Shown here piece by piece: positions 1 to 7,504 of a stretch of DNA of 34,485 nucleotides (its first letter is position 1; every line of letters begins with the position of its first letter). Location: contig JAHDGJ010000027.1 of assembly GCA_020627705.1 (NCBI GenBank), positions 1 to 34,485 of the forward strand. Direction: 5' to 3'. Position numbers and translations under genes: made by a program. This DNA comes from Saprospiraceae bacterium. Lineage in GTDB: Bacteria; Bacteroidota; Bacteroidia; Chitinophagales; Saprospiraceae. The notes under the pieces were generated by a model, which was not told the DNA's origin, made no database searches, and saw nothing but the letters and a program-made list of their open reading frames with translations.

Positions 1-51
1 TTATGTTTATTCGCTAAAGGGAAAAAGTAACCATCGATATAATTAGACATG

Positions 52-85
52 GGTTCAAGGTTCAAGGATCAAGGATCAAGGATTA
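52..85. repeat. Degenerate 7-bp tandem repeat
   Basis: Two copies of GGTTCAA are followed by two copies of GGATCAA and a partial GGATTA, all in 7-bp register. The array lies beyond the 3' end of the leftmost minus-strand gene. The unit is closely related to the AAGGTTT array at the other end of the window. Nothing coding was seen between base 1 and base 159. Confidence 0.85.
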
Positions 86-159
86 CAATTCAAATTTGCA
101 CTACTTTTAGAAAAGAAGTAATAAAGGTCTCTCAATTCTGCGCAAAAATGAATGGTATT

Positions 160-645
160 TTAATGTAAACTTACTACCCTTGTGACTTTCCACTGCTCAT
201 TTTCATTTTTCCAGATCGTGATAAATTTACTAGGCTTGGATTCGGCAATAGGCTCCTCCTTATTATAAAACTTATGCATGCCCATTTGTACTGCACCATA
301 ATTTTGTATTCGATAAACCTCATTCGAACCCTCGATCAAGGTCCGTGTAACTTTTCCGCAAATATTGTTTTTTAATGCTTCTAACAAATCTTGCTTTGAA
401 GTCATCAGCCCCCCAAGGTCATGATAAAACTCTAAATCTTCCGAAATTAAAGAATCCTGCGTTGCCACATCACAGGTATTGTAAGCGTCAAAAAGCTCTT
501 TATCTAAAGAAACTATTTTATTAAATAACTCGAGGTCTTGGGGAACATATTTGGTATTAAATGCTTCTACTTTGTTTGGATTCAAAGTACATGAAAAGCA
601 AAAAATGGAAAAATAAAAAAACCAAACTACAGAAATTGAATCCAT
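160..645 (-). CDS. NTF2-like (DUF4440/SnoaL-type) putative lipoprotein
   Basis: A 161-residue protein. A hydrophobic N-terminus of about 18 residues ends in FCFSC, a weak lipobox, so lipidation at Cys19 is possible but uncertain. The rest looks like a single NTF2-like fold: a helical start around LFDAYNTCD, then a hinge (ISEDLEFYHDLGG), and a final strand with FITIWKNENEQWKVTRV, which is typical of DUF4440 proteins. Such proteins bind small ligands or act as accessory domains; no catalytic role can be assigned. It lies 35 bp downstream of the sensor kinase gene on the same strand and is probably co-transcribed. The family call is from pattern recognition and is moderately secure. Confidence 0.75.
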   Translation of the reverse strand: MDSISVVWFFYFSIFCFSCTLNPNKVEAFNTKYVPQDLELFNKIVSLDKELFDAYNTCDVATQDSLISEDLEFYHDLGGLMTSKQDLLEALKNNICGKVTRTLIEGSNEVYRIQNYGAVQMGMHKFYNKEEPIAESKPSKFITIWKNENEQWKVTRVVSLH

Positions 646-680
646 ATTTTTAAAGTCTTTAACGTAGCTATAATTAATTT

Positions 681-2699
681 TTATTCCTCCTTTGGTCGAG
701 GCAGAAAGATTCTAAATGTTGTTCCGCTATGGTCGCTTTTATGAAGAGATACCTTCCCATTCATTAGACCAATAATTTTCTTAACAATGGATAATCCTAA
801 ACCAGAGCCGCTATAATCCGATCTATTATTCAATCTTTCGAACATATTGAAGATTTGATCTTTATATTTTTCATCGATCCCTATGCCGTTATCTTTAAAA
901 TCAAGCATGTAAAAATTTAAATCTTTAGAAAAATGTATGCCTACCTTACATTCCTTAGACTCATTATATTTCAAACCATTTTCTATTAAATTTTTAAACA
1001 CTTGGAATACTTGAATTGGATTACAAACAATGCTGGGAAGAATGTCCGCAGTTATTTGAGCGTTTTTAGATTCTATCAACTGGCGCAGATAAAGTTTTAC
1101 CTCTGCTAAAATCTCATTTAGATCAACCATTTTGGTAGTTACGTTTTCTCCTAATTTGGTATAATCTAAAATTCCTTCAACCAGAAATTGCATTTGATCC
1201 GAACTTGTTTTGATAATCTCTAAATACTCTTTGGCAGAATCCGAATGCGCAGATGAGGATAACTCATTTTTCAAAAGTCCCGAAAAACTTCTTATCGTTG
1301 TTATAGGTTCTTTTAAATCATGGGACGCGATGTAAGCAAATCGTTCTAATTCTTCATTTGACTTTTGCAATTTTTGGGTTCGTTCTACCACTCGCTCTTC
1401 TAAAAGCTCATTGGCTAATTTTTCTTTTCGCGCATTTCTAAAAAGTATATATACCAAAACAAAAGCCAACAAAAGGGATAACAATGACGCTGCTGTGATG
1501 AATGTTCGTTGTTTAAGCTTTACACTTTTGATGTTGGATTGTTCCAGCAGTAAAGCATTTTCAATTTCCTTTTTCTCAGATTGATACTTCGATTCGAGCT
1601 CTAAAAACTTATCCTCTCTTTCTTTTAGATCAACACTATCTTGCCAGACCTTGAGGTCCTTTAAATGAACATATGCCTCTCTATAATTACCTACTTTTTG
1701 ATAAGAATCATGTAATATTTTTAAAAAACGAGGTTTATAAAAATAGTAGTCATCCAATTCCTTAATTCTGCTCAAGCCCGTGTTTGCATGACCAATTGCT
1801 TTGCGATAGTTCTTTTTTCTGTAGGCCAAATCACAACTCCAATATTCATATCTCATAAAGGTGTGAGGCGTTGGACTCAATGCAGGATTAACTAGATTTT
1901 GCAAATGTTCTTGTGCAAGTTCGAATTTTTCATCATTGACATAGTTTATAATTAATTGAAGTTGGACCAATCTAATTTTACTATTGTGCTGAAGTTTATT
2001 TGCAATCTCCAGGGCGCTTTTAAGTTGTTTTACCGAGGCATCATATTCTTCCTGTTTGGTTAAAAATTCTGCAAATCTTAAGTGAAAGGCAAATTGGACA
2101 TTTACGTCCTTGTAGTCTCCAGCTACCTTCTCTAATTGCAAAAAATATTTCTTCGCCTCTTTATCATTACCTGCAGTGCTGTTTAGCCCGGCAATATTTC
2201 CAAGTACGATGGACATGGTCAGGGTATCTTTATCTGCCGAAGAATGAAACAATGCTTTGTGGTAGTTTTCCAAACACTTGTCAATTATGTATTTTCTCTG
2301 ATAAGAAAGACCAATACCATTATAAATTTTCCCTTTGACAAAATGATCATTTTCACCACAGTAAGTAAGCGCCTTAGTATTGAGCTCTAAACTTTGTTCT
2401 TGCCTATTTTGAAAACTGTGGTGTATCGCATGTATGTTTAAAGCTCTGGCGATACCTTGAGGATAGTCAATCTCTTTGGATATGGTAGAGGCAGTATCAA
2501 TATAGTTTAAAGACCTCGTAGTATCAACAAATAAATATTGGAAAGCAATTTTATTATAGATGTCAACCTTTTCTTTGACTGAAACACTCGTAAAAATCAA
2601 GCCTTGCAAACTATCTATAACTGGTGTGGACTCTGGAGAATTTTTGCCAAAAATTAAATTTGGCACAATCAACAAAAGAAAAATTGCAATGCGGTTCAA
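681..2699 (-). CDS. TPR-containing sensor histidine kinase
   Basis: A 672-residue membrane kinase. It has a signal peptide (about 1-18), a periplasmic region of helical TPR-like repeats (about 30-360), a coiled coil (about 365-395), one transmembrane helix (400-420), a HisKA domain with phospho-acceptor H460 (SHDLKEP), and a HATPase domain with N-box NLIENGLKYN (570-579), G1 DNGIGI (603-608) and G2 GSGLGL (631-636). All catalytic motifs are intact. This architecture (extracytoplasmic TPRs, one membrane helix, cytoplasmic kinase) is common in Bacteroidota; the signal sensed is unknown. No response regulator is encoded nearby. The start is TTG, because no in-frame ATG precedes the signal peptide and a TGA lies just upstream in frame. 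It sits 58 bp after the GH3 gene and 35 bp before the NTF2-like gene. Confidence 0.9.
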   Translation of the reverse strand: MNRIAIFLLLIVPNLIFGKNSPESTPVIDSLQGLIFTSVSVKEKVDIYNKIAFQYLFVDTTRSLNYIDTASTISKEIDYPQGIARALNIHAIHHSFQNRQEQSLELNTKALTYCGENDHFVKGKIYNGIGLSYQRKYIIDKCLENYHKALFHSSADKDTLTMSIVLGNIAGLNSTAGNDKEAKKYFLQLEKVAGDYKDVNVQFAFHLRFAEFLTKQEEYDASVKQLKSALEIANKLQHNSKIRLVQLQLIINYVNDEKFELAQEHLQNLVNPALSPTPHTFMRYEYWSCDLAYRKKNYRKAIGHANTGLSRIKELDDYYFYKPRFLKILHDSYQKVGNYREAYVHLKDLKVWQDSVDLKEREDKFLELESKYQSEKKEIENALLLEQSNIKSVKLKQRTFITAASLLSLLLAFVLVYILFRNARKEKLANELLEERVVERTQKLQKSNEELERFAYIASHDLKEPITTIRSFSGLLKNELSSSAHSDSAKEYLEIIKTSSDQMQFLVEGILDYTKLGENVTTKMVDLNEILAEVKLYLRQLIESKNAQITADILPSIVCNPIQVFQVFKNLIENGLKYNESKECKVGIHFSKDLNFYMLDFKDNGIGIDEKYKDQIFNMFERLNNRSDYSGSGLGLSIVKKIIGLMNGKVSLHKSDHSGTTFRIFLPRPKEE

Positions 2700-2757
2700 A
2701 AAAAATAATTTTACCTACTCAAGTTAATACAATGAAGCTAAAATCCTGTTCTACTTT

Positions 2758-4170
2758 TCACTTCTGTATATTGGAAGTCATGCGTTTAACTTTCTGCAGT
2801 AGACTGTAGATCTTTCGATCATTGTGAAGCCTTTTTATTTTGGATTGACCCATGCCATTTTTTTCTTGTTGAACGATTAATCTCTTGAAACTTGACATGG
2901 GCAATACATTTATTTGAGGTATTAATATTCCCTTCGAACCAGATCTTTTTTGTCTGTAATTATTATTTAGGTCTTGAAGTTTAGAATCAATGAAGTGCGG
3001 AATCTGATTTTCTAAAGAGCTTTCGGATTCCATAAACAAAAACCACTCATGACAACCAAGTTCTTGCATTGTGCTATATTTTGGCAAAACAATGTACTCG
3101 TGAATTCCTAGGTCGTATTCTCTATTTAACTGAGCAACGACTTCATTTGTTTGGCCAATTTCTAAATCCTCTCCAAATGCATTTATAAATTCGGAAGTCC
3201 TTCCCTTAAATTTAAAAAGTGCAGGTGTCAAAGAACTAAACTCAATAACATCACCAGTTCTATATCTTACAAGACCATCTTCATTGGTCATCAAAATCTC
3301 GTATGCCTTACCAAGTTCAATCTGAGCCAAAGAAAAAATACTTTCGCCATCAAGAAATTCGTAAAACACCCCCGTGTTGGTACATAATAGAAGTTCGGGA
3401 GATTCTTCATGTAATTGAAAGGCATGAAAAGCTTCTGTCGAATTATATACTTCAAAAAATCTTAGTTGACGGTCTGGAAATGCCTTATTAAAAATTGGGA
3501 AATAGTTGTCAAATTTTACCCCTCCATGAACGATGTATTGCAAGTGCGGCAAAAGTTCACGAATGGGCTTTTGAAAATATTCTTCCAAATATTTAAACAT
3601 GGAAATCATCCAAGTCGGCACTCCACATAAAGAACGAATTTTTCTAATTGACGAAAAGTTATTTAAAATGTCTTCCAACTTTTCTTCCCAATTGTAATAT
3701 AGTCCTTTGGGGTAACCAATGGCTTGATAAATCTTTGGCCTCAGATGAAACATCAAAGCAGATATATCAAAGACTTCTTTACCATTTATTGTATCTGAGT
3801 ACTTGTACCCCATCAGTCCCATGTTTTTGCCCATCAAAAAAGAAACACATTTATGAACCATTACGAGATTGTAAAACATTTGTTCGGATGCCCGTTGATG
3901 ATTTCTTCGCAAAAATTTGGTGCCTACAGGAATTGATTTGGAGGGTGAGTTCGTTCCGCTGGTTCTCACATAATAAGGTGCCAATTGTTCTCTACCAAAA
4001 AAATGAGAAGATTTTAAAGAACTGTAGTCTTGAGGTTTGATCCGTTGACTAAAAGACTCATAATTTTTAAAACCATATAAGTCTTTTAGTTCGTCAAAAA
4101 GTGCCCGTTGATTTTCTAAGGGCAGACTTACGTTTTGATTAAAATCCTGATATAGTTGGAAGACATTCAC
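2758..4170 (-). CDS. GH3 auxin-responsive promoter family protein (acyl-adenylate/amido synthetase type)
   Basis: A 470-residue member of the GH3 branch of the ANL adenylating superfamily. The three nucleotide-binding motifs are present: RTSGTNSPSKSIPVG with TSGT at 70-73, VYNSTE at 241-246, and RYRTGD at 302-307, followed by the hinge region GRTSEFINAFGEDL (323-336). Plant GH3 enzymes adenylate a carboxylic acid and join it to an amino acid. Bacterial homologues are frequent in Bacteroidota but their substrates are mostly unknown, so only ATP-dependent carboxylate activation can be proposed. There is no signal peptide, so it is cytoplasmic. It is the first gene of a possible GH3, sensor kinase, NTF2-like transcription unit. 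Confidence 0.88.
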   Translation of the reverse strand: MNVFQLYQDFNQNVSLPLENQRALFDELKDLYGFKNYESFSQRIKPQDYSSLKSSHFFGREQLAPYYVRTSGTNSPSKSIPVGTKFLRRNHQRASEQMFYNLVMVHKCVSFLMGKNMGLMGYKYSDTINGKEVFDISALMFHLRPKIYQAIGYPKGLYYNWEEKLEDILNNFSSIRKIRSLCGVPTWMISMFKYLEEYFQKPIRELLPHLQYIVHGGVKFDNYFPIFNKAFPDRQLRFFEVYNSTEAFHAFQLHEESPELLLCTNTGVFYEFLDGESIFSLAQIELGKAYEILMTNEDGLVRYRTGDVIEFSSLTPALFKFKGRTSEFINAFGEDLEIGQTNEVVAQLNREYDLGIHEYIVLPKYSTMQELGCHEWFLFMESESSLENQIPHFIDSKLQDLNNNYRQKRSGSKGILIPQINVLPMSSFKRLIVQQEKNGMGQSKIKRLHNDRKIYSLLQKVKRMTSNIQK

Positions 4171-4189
4171 TAAAATTGGTTTTATATCA

Positions 4190-4218
4190 TAAAACTATAA
4201 TAGTGATTATTGTCCAAA
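4190..4218 (-). promoter_or_regulatory. Candidate Bacteroidota-type promoter for the GH3 gene
   Basis: On the minus strand TTTG (4215-4218) is followed after 17 bp by TAGTTTTA (4190-4197), a one-mismatch version of TAnnTTTG. It lies 20 bp before the GH3 start codon. AT-rich context makes chance matches likely, so confidence is modest. Confidence 0.35.
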
Positions 4219-4270
4219 AATTTTAATACAATATAATGCAATGCACATTTTTTATTTGTGGACTAAAAAA

Positions 4271-4300
4271 ATAACACCCGCACTTTCGTGGGATGCTATT
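4271..4300 (-). terminator. Likely intrinsic terminator after the PspC-domain gene
   Basis: An imperfect stem (ATAACACCCGCAC paired with GTGGGATGCTAT, loop TTTC) lies just past the stop codon at 4325. On the minus strand it is followed by a run of seven T (4265-4271). It separates the PspC unit from the GH3 gene. Confidence 0.6.
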
Positions 4301-4324
4301 TTATTAAAATCAGCTTTTTCTTTT

Positions 4325-5158
4325 TCATCCTTCTCCCTCTCCTTCGCCTACTCCTTCATTTATCGGAAGGGCCTTCTTTTCAATCTGAGTATCCTGCACT
4401 TTCATTTTCTTCTTTTTTTTATCCTTACGCTGCCTAAACTCATTTTTACGGATGGTCCATCTATTCATACTCTTGTCAATTTCAACCTCTTTGTCCTGCG
4501 GGATATAAATATTAAATCGTACGTCTTGTCCTCTAAATTTATCCCCTTTTCGTATTTCAAATTCCTCAGGTATGATAATACGGTTATCTATAACCGCAGC
4601 TTCAATGATTGCATTTTCTGCCAAATTCCTAGCCTCTGTTGTTGATCGACCATGTGAACTCAATTCTTTTTCAATCAACACTTTGTCCCCTTCGGATTGA
4701 TATATATAAACACTTACGTCTTGTGAGTAGAGCTTTTTACTGTTAATCCTGAAGTTGTCTCCCATAATGTAGTTAAATGAAAAATCATCCGAGTCAACAT
4801 AACTTTGTTCGACAACTACTTTTCCCGAATCGATGGTGTATACACTTTCTTCTCTGATTTCTGCATGCTCTGCATAATTAGGTAAGTGACAAAGTCCGCA
4901 AAAGACTAACAAAACCAAGGAAATGAGTCCAGACCCAATCAAGCCGTTGCGAAACTTTGACTTCAATCGATAATTTGTAAATAACCTTAAGATTAAAAAT
5001 GTTAATCCAAGGATAATGCACATGACAAGCGCCAATCCGCTAAACCAGCCCAAATAAGTAAGGAAAACACTGCTGCCTGCAAAATATCCAATAATCGGAG
5101 TGGTGGTTACGAAAGCGAATAAAGTAGCAGCAAATGTAATTCCTAAGGAGACGACCAA
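4325..5158 (-). CDS. C-terminal part of PspC-domain membrane protein, out of frame with its N-terminal half
   Basis: As an isolated frame this is 277 residues with a TTG start. The same frame stays open upstream for 45 more codons, back to the A10 run at 5293-5302, encoding SREKTSFSF... and then a hydrophobic helix (IGAVFGLFIQFFKWIFYLVAGI). It then has several membrane helices (about residues 1-25, 33-58 and 75-92 of the isolated frame), an extracytoplasmic beta-rich region resembling the putative adhesin-like part of Bacteroidota PspC proteins, and a Lys-rich then EGEGEG-rich tail. Bacteroidota PspC proteins usually carry such a tail directly after the PspC domain, so this is very probably the second half of the gene starting at 5940. 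No independent start signal was seen. Joined by a -1 shift, the product would be 538 residues. Confidence 0.75.
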   Translation of the reverse strand: MVVSLGITFAATLFAFVTTTPIIGYFAGSSVFLTYLGWFSGLALVMCIILGLTFLILRLFTNYRLKSKFRNGLIGSGLISLVLLVFCGLCHLPNYAEHAEIREESVYTIDSGKVVVEQSYVDSDDFSFNYIMGDNFRINSKKLYSQDVSVYIYQSEGDKVLIEKELSSHGRSTTEARNLAENAIIEAAVIDNRIIIPEEFEIRKGDKFRGQDVRFNIYIPQDKEVEIDKSMNRWTIRKNEFRQRKDKKKKKMKVQDTQIEKKALPINEGVGEGEGEG

Positions 5159-5232
5159 AATCCCCGCAACGAGATAAAATATCCATTTAAAAAATTGGAT
5201 GAATAATCCGAAGACCGCACCAATGGCGGAGC

Positions 5233-5940
5233 CTAAAACATGAATCCCCGAGGATAAGGTTGATCGAAACGAAAAAGAGGTTTTTTCACGGCTTTTTTTT
5301 TTGATCCCAAATTTGATAACGAATCAGAACCTCTTTCCACTATCTCATCAAATTCATCCTTGACTGTTTTAGCAATGGTATCCACATTGATGGGCTCTCC
5401 TTTCATGGCTAACTTATCGGCAGAGGACGTTGCCTCTGGTACAATGATCATCAGTACGATATAAACCAGGATAGAAATACCTCCTCCAAAAACCAAAAGT
5501 AAAGCAACGAGTCTTACCCATAACGGATCACTGAATCCTAAATAATTTGTAATCCCAGAACATACTCCGCTGATAACCTTATCGTCCGGATCTCGAAACA
5601 ACCGTCGACCTCTTTTCTTTTTACCCTTGGATGTAAATTGACTTGAAGAACTTTGGGGGGCATCATCCAAATCATCCATAATTGCTCCAAAGTCCTCGGG
5701 CGTACCCATGATTTTAATGGAGTCCTCTAAATTTTTTCTTGAAATTATCGAAGAGGGTTGCGCATTGTCTTGTAATAGCTCAGCCAGTCTTGCTTCAATA
5801 TCAAACATTATCTCTTCATATCCTTGTGATTTCTCAAAATGAGATTCGAGGGTACTTAGATAAGATTTCAAAGAAGCATACGCGTCTTCATCGACGGTAA
5901 ACGGAAAGCCTCCAAGATTGATATTAACTATTTTATTCAT
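5233..5940 (-). CDS. PspC domain-containing protein, N-terminal part
   Basis: A 235-residue frame. Residues 1-60 (starting MNKIVNINLGGFPFTVDEDA) are the small cytoplasmic domain typical of Bacteroidota PspC proteins. Residues about 108-170 are the PspC domain: RRLFRDPDDKVISGVCSGI, then the helix LVALLLVFGGGISILVYIVLMI. A linker (DTIAKTVKDEFDEIVERG) leads into a Lys-rich stretch coded by ten consecutive A residues. After this the frame runs into a short hydrophilic tail and stops at 5233. PspC-family proteins take part in envelope-stress responses; the function here is inferred. It starts 24 bp after the PadR gene, the usual PadR-PspC pairing, and is presumably controlled by PadR. Confidence 0.85.
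   Translation of the reverse strand: MNKIVNINLGGFPFTVDEDAYASLKSYLSTLESHFEKSQGYEEIMFDIEARLAELLQDNAQPSSIISRKNLEDSIKIMGTPEDFGAIMDDLDDAPQSSSSQFTSKGKKKRGRRLFRDPDDKVISGVCSGITNYLGFSDPLWVRLVALLLVFGGGISILVYIVLMIIVPEATSSADKLAMKGEPINVDTIAKTVKDEFDEIVERGSDSLSNLGSKKKAVKKPLFRFDQPYPRGFMF
5293..5302 (-). other. A10 homopolymer at the frame break in the PspC gene
   Basis: The minus-strand coding sequence has ten A in a row, read as TCA AAA AAA AAA GCC (Ser213-Lys-Lys-Lys-Ala). A -1 slip, or one extra A, moves ribosomes into the frame that continues to 4325 without a stop. The run may be a sequencing or assembly indel, a natural inactivating mutation, or a site of transcriptional or ribosomal slippage. Confidence 0.8.
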
Positions 5941-5964
5941 TTGCTATAATTATCGTTTTGTAGA

Positions 5965-6306
5965 TTATTTTTTTGATACTAAGGTTTCTGTGGATTGCTC
6001 TACGGCGTGATTTAATTCACTCCAAGTTTCCATAAGGTTCCCCAAAAATTCTGATCCCATCTCAGTGATCAAATAATATTTCCTTGGAGGACCCGCATTA
6101 GACTCTTTCCAATTGTAGGTTAACAACCCTGCATTCTTTAATCTATTCAATAAAGGATACAGTGTTCCTTCAACCACAATTAGCTTAGCTTCTTTTAGTT
6201 TTTTGATAATATCCGAAGGATACATCTCTTCTTTGGAAACTATGGAAAGGACGCAGAGTTCCAATATTCCTTTTCTCATTTGTGCCTTTGTATTTTCTAA
6301 TTTCAT
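5965..6306 (-). CDS. PadR family transcriptional regulator
   Basis: A 113-residue winged-helix regulator from the start MKLENTKAQMRKGILELCVL. The PadR signature is clear: MYPSDIIKKLKEA (recognition helix region), VVEGTLYPLLNRLKNAGLL, then the wing YNWKESNAGPPRKYYLITEMG, and a C-terminal dimerisation helix. An ATG 26 codons upstream (6384) is in frame, but it lies inside the triple operator and upstream of the likely promoter, so the start at 6306 is preferred. It heads an operon with the PspC-domain gene 24 bp downstream and probably represses its own promoter. PadR proteins often respond to small molecules; no ligand can be inferred. Confidence 0.92.
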   Translation of the reverse strand: MKLENTKAQMRKGILELCVLSIVSKEEMYPSDIIKKLKEAKLIVVEGTLYPLLNRLKNAGLLTYNWKESNAGPPRKYYLITEMGSEFLGNLMETWSELNHAVEQSTETLVSKK

Positions 6307-6338
6307 TATGTCACTAATGATTGACAATGTAAAAATAA

Positions 6339-6346
6339 CAAAACTA
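6339..6346 (-). promoter_or_regulatory. -7 promoter element of the padR-pspC operon
   Basis: TAGTTTTG on the minus strand matches the Bacteroidota -7 consensus TAnnTTTG and lies 32 bp before the PadR start codon. It touches the first base of the repeated operator at 6346, so bound PadR should block polymerase. No good -33 TTTG was seen at normal spacing. Confidence 0.55.
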
Positions 6347-6394
6347 TATAGTACTATGCAATACATAGTTCTATATTTTTGCATAGTACTATAT
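6346..6394. promoter_or_regulatory. Triple palindromic operator, likely PadR binding site
   Basis: The arms 6346-6360 (ATATAGTACTATGCA) and 6380-6394 (TGCATAGTACTATAT) are a perfect 15-bp inverted repeat. Each contains the 10-bp palindrome ATAGTACTAT (6348-6357 and 6383-6392). A third copy with one change, ATAGTTCTAT, lies between them (6365-6374). The starts are 17 and 18 bp apart, close to one and a half to two helical turns. The position directly upstream of padR suggests cooperative autorepression; the site also lies upstream of the divergent gene at 6533. Confidence 0.75.
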
Positions 6395-6532
6395 GAGCAC
6401 TACACATTATTCGACAAATACAAGCAATACATCGGCAAACGATAACATCTTATTTTGATAATGTTATATTGTTCTTAAAATGGTCATATTTTTAAGTTTG
6501 ACGCGTTTGTGTATATATAAAAAAGAACGGCT

Positions 6533-7396
6533 ATGAAACGATTATTTACTATCACTACCCTAATCCTATTATTTATTGGCGCATGTAGCATCAACTCTTT
6601 TGCACAAGATCAGATTGTAAAAAAGAATGGAAAAAAACTAAATGTTTGGATCAAAGAAGTCTCAGATACCCAAATCAAATATGTTGAAGTTGGGGATCCC
6701 AATGAAATAATTTTTACCCTTGATCGAACTCTAGTCGAAAGTGTAGAATTTAGTTATGGGAAAAAAATCGATCAATCTGATGGCAAATACTCTGACGAAT
6801 ATTACATCGATGACAAAGCGCATAACCTTAAATTGAATTTTCTGGCTTTTAGAGCAAATGCCTTATTGCTAACCTACGAAAAGGCCATTGATCCCGCCTC
6901 TTCCATAGAATTTAGTTTAAAGACCTTTGGATTGGGACTCTTTGACGAAGACGACCTCTCTGGTATTGGCGCGGACGTTGGATATAAATTGAAGTTAAAA
7001 GGCTTATTTAAGAAAGATGGAAACTTTAGACCCGATCCGATCTTGCATGGATCGTATATAAGACCCCGAATCGGAGTTTATTTTCAAAAAGAAGATGATT
7101 TTGGAGGCAGTCTGGTTGATCGTACCTATCGCTATGTGGCTTTTGGATTAGACTACGGAAAACAGTGGGTCATTAATGATCAATTATCTTTTGATGCTTT
7201 CATCGGCTTGCATTATTATCTAGGGTCAATTAAAAACAATTATGCTAACGGCCAATCCGATGAAGTATCCTTTGAAACTGTAAATGGAGGGGATTTATTT
7301 GGAGGAGACAATACTGCCGCGGCCTTTGGATTAAGATTGGGCTATGTCTTTGGGAAATATGGCAAAAAAGTGGACTCTTCTCGTATACGACGATAA
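6533..7396 (+). CDS. Secreted or lipid-anchored beta-barrel-like hypothetical protein
   Basis: A 287-residue exported protein. The N-terminus MKRLFTITTLILLFIGAC is a signal sequence with a plausible lipobox (IGAC, Cys18), but cleavage after NSFA by the ordinary signal peptidase is equally possible. Residues about 25-75 (QIVKKNGKKLNVWIKEVSDTQ, then EVGDPNE) form a small beta domain often seen at the front of Bacteroidota envelope proteins. From about residue 95 there are alternating amphipathic strands rich in Gly and aromatic residues, ending in LRLGYVFG, consistent with an outer-membrane beta-barrel. No specific function is recognised. It is divergent from the padR-pspC operon, shares its upstream operator region, and stands alone before a strong terminator. 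Confidence 0.75.
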   Translation: MKRLFTITTLILLFIGACSINSFAQDQIVKKNGKKLNVWIKEVSDTQIKYVEVGDPNEIIFTLDRTLVESVEFSYGKKIDQSDGKYSDEYYIDDKAHNLKLNFLAFRANALLLTYEKAIDPASSIEFSLKTFGLGLFDEDDLSGIGADVGYKLKLKGLFKKDGNFRPDPILHGSYIRPRIGVYFQKEDDFGGSLVDRTYRYVAFGLDYGKQWVINDQLSFDAFIGLHYYLGSIKNNYANGQSDEVSFETVNGGDLFGGDNTAAAFGLRLGYVFGKYGKKVDSSRIRR

Positions 7397-7415
7397 ACCA
7401 ATAGATATAAAATCT

Positions 7416-7458
7416 AAAAGGGTTGTGTAAAAAGATACTTTTTGCACAACCCTTTTTT
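7416..7458. terminator. Bidirectional intrinsic terminator
   Basis: A near-perfect stem of about 19 bp (AAAAGGGTTGTGTAAAAAG against CTTTTTGCACAACCCTTTTT, loop ATA, one G-T wobble) ends in a T run on the plus strand and, read from the other side, on the minus strand. It sits between the convergent genes ending at 7396 and 7505 and should serve both. Confidence 0.92.
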
Positions 7459-7504
7459 AATAGACAATTATCTTCAAGAGGCTACCTAAATATTTCTTAT
7501 AGGA

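Noticed and set aside
6306-6384. Longer PadR start at 6384 giving 139 residues
   Set aside because: The extra 26 residues are encoded by the operator and promoter and do not resemble PadR proteins.
6442-6467. Inverted repeat ATAACAT ... ATGTTAT upstream of the gene at 6533
   Set aside because: A 7-bp AT-rich stem with a 12-base loop is likely by chance in this AT-rich region.
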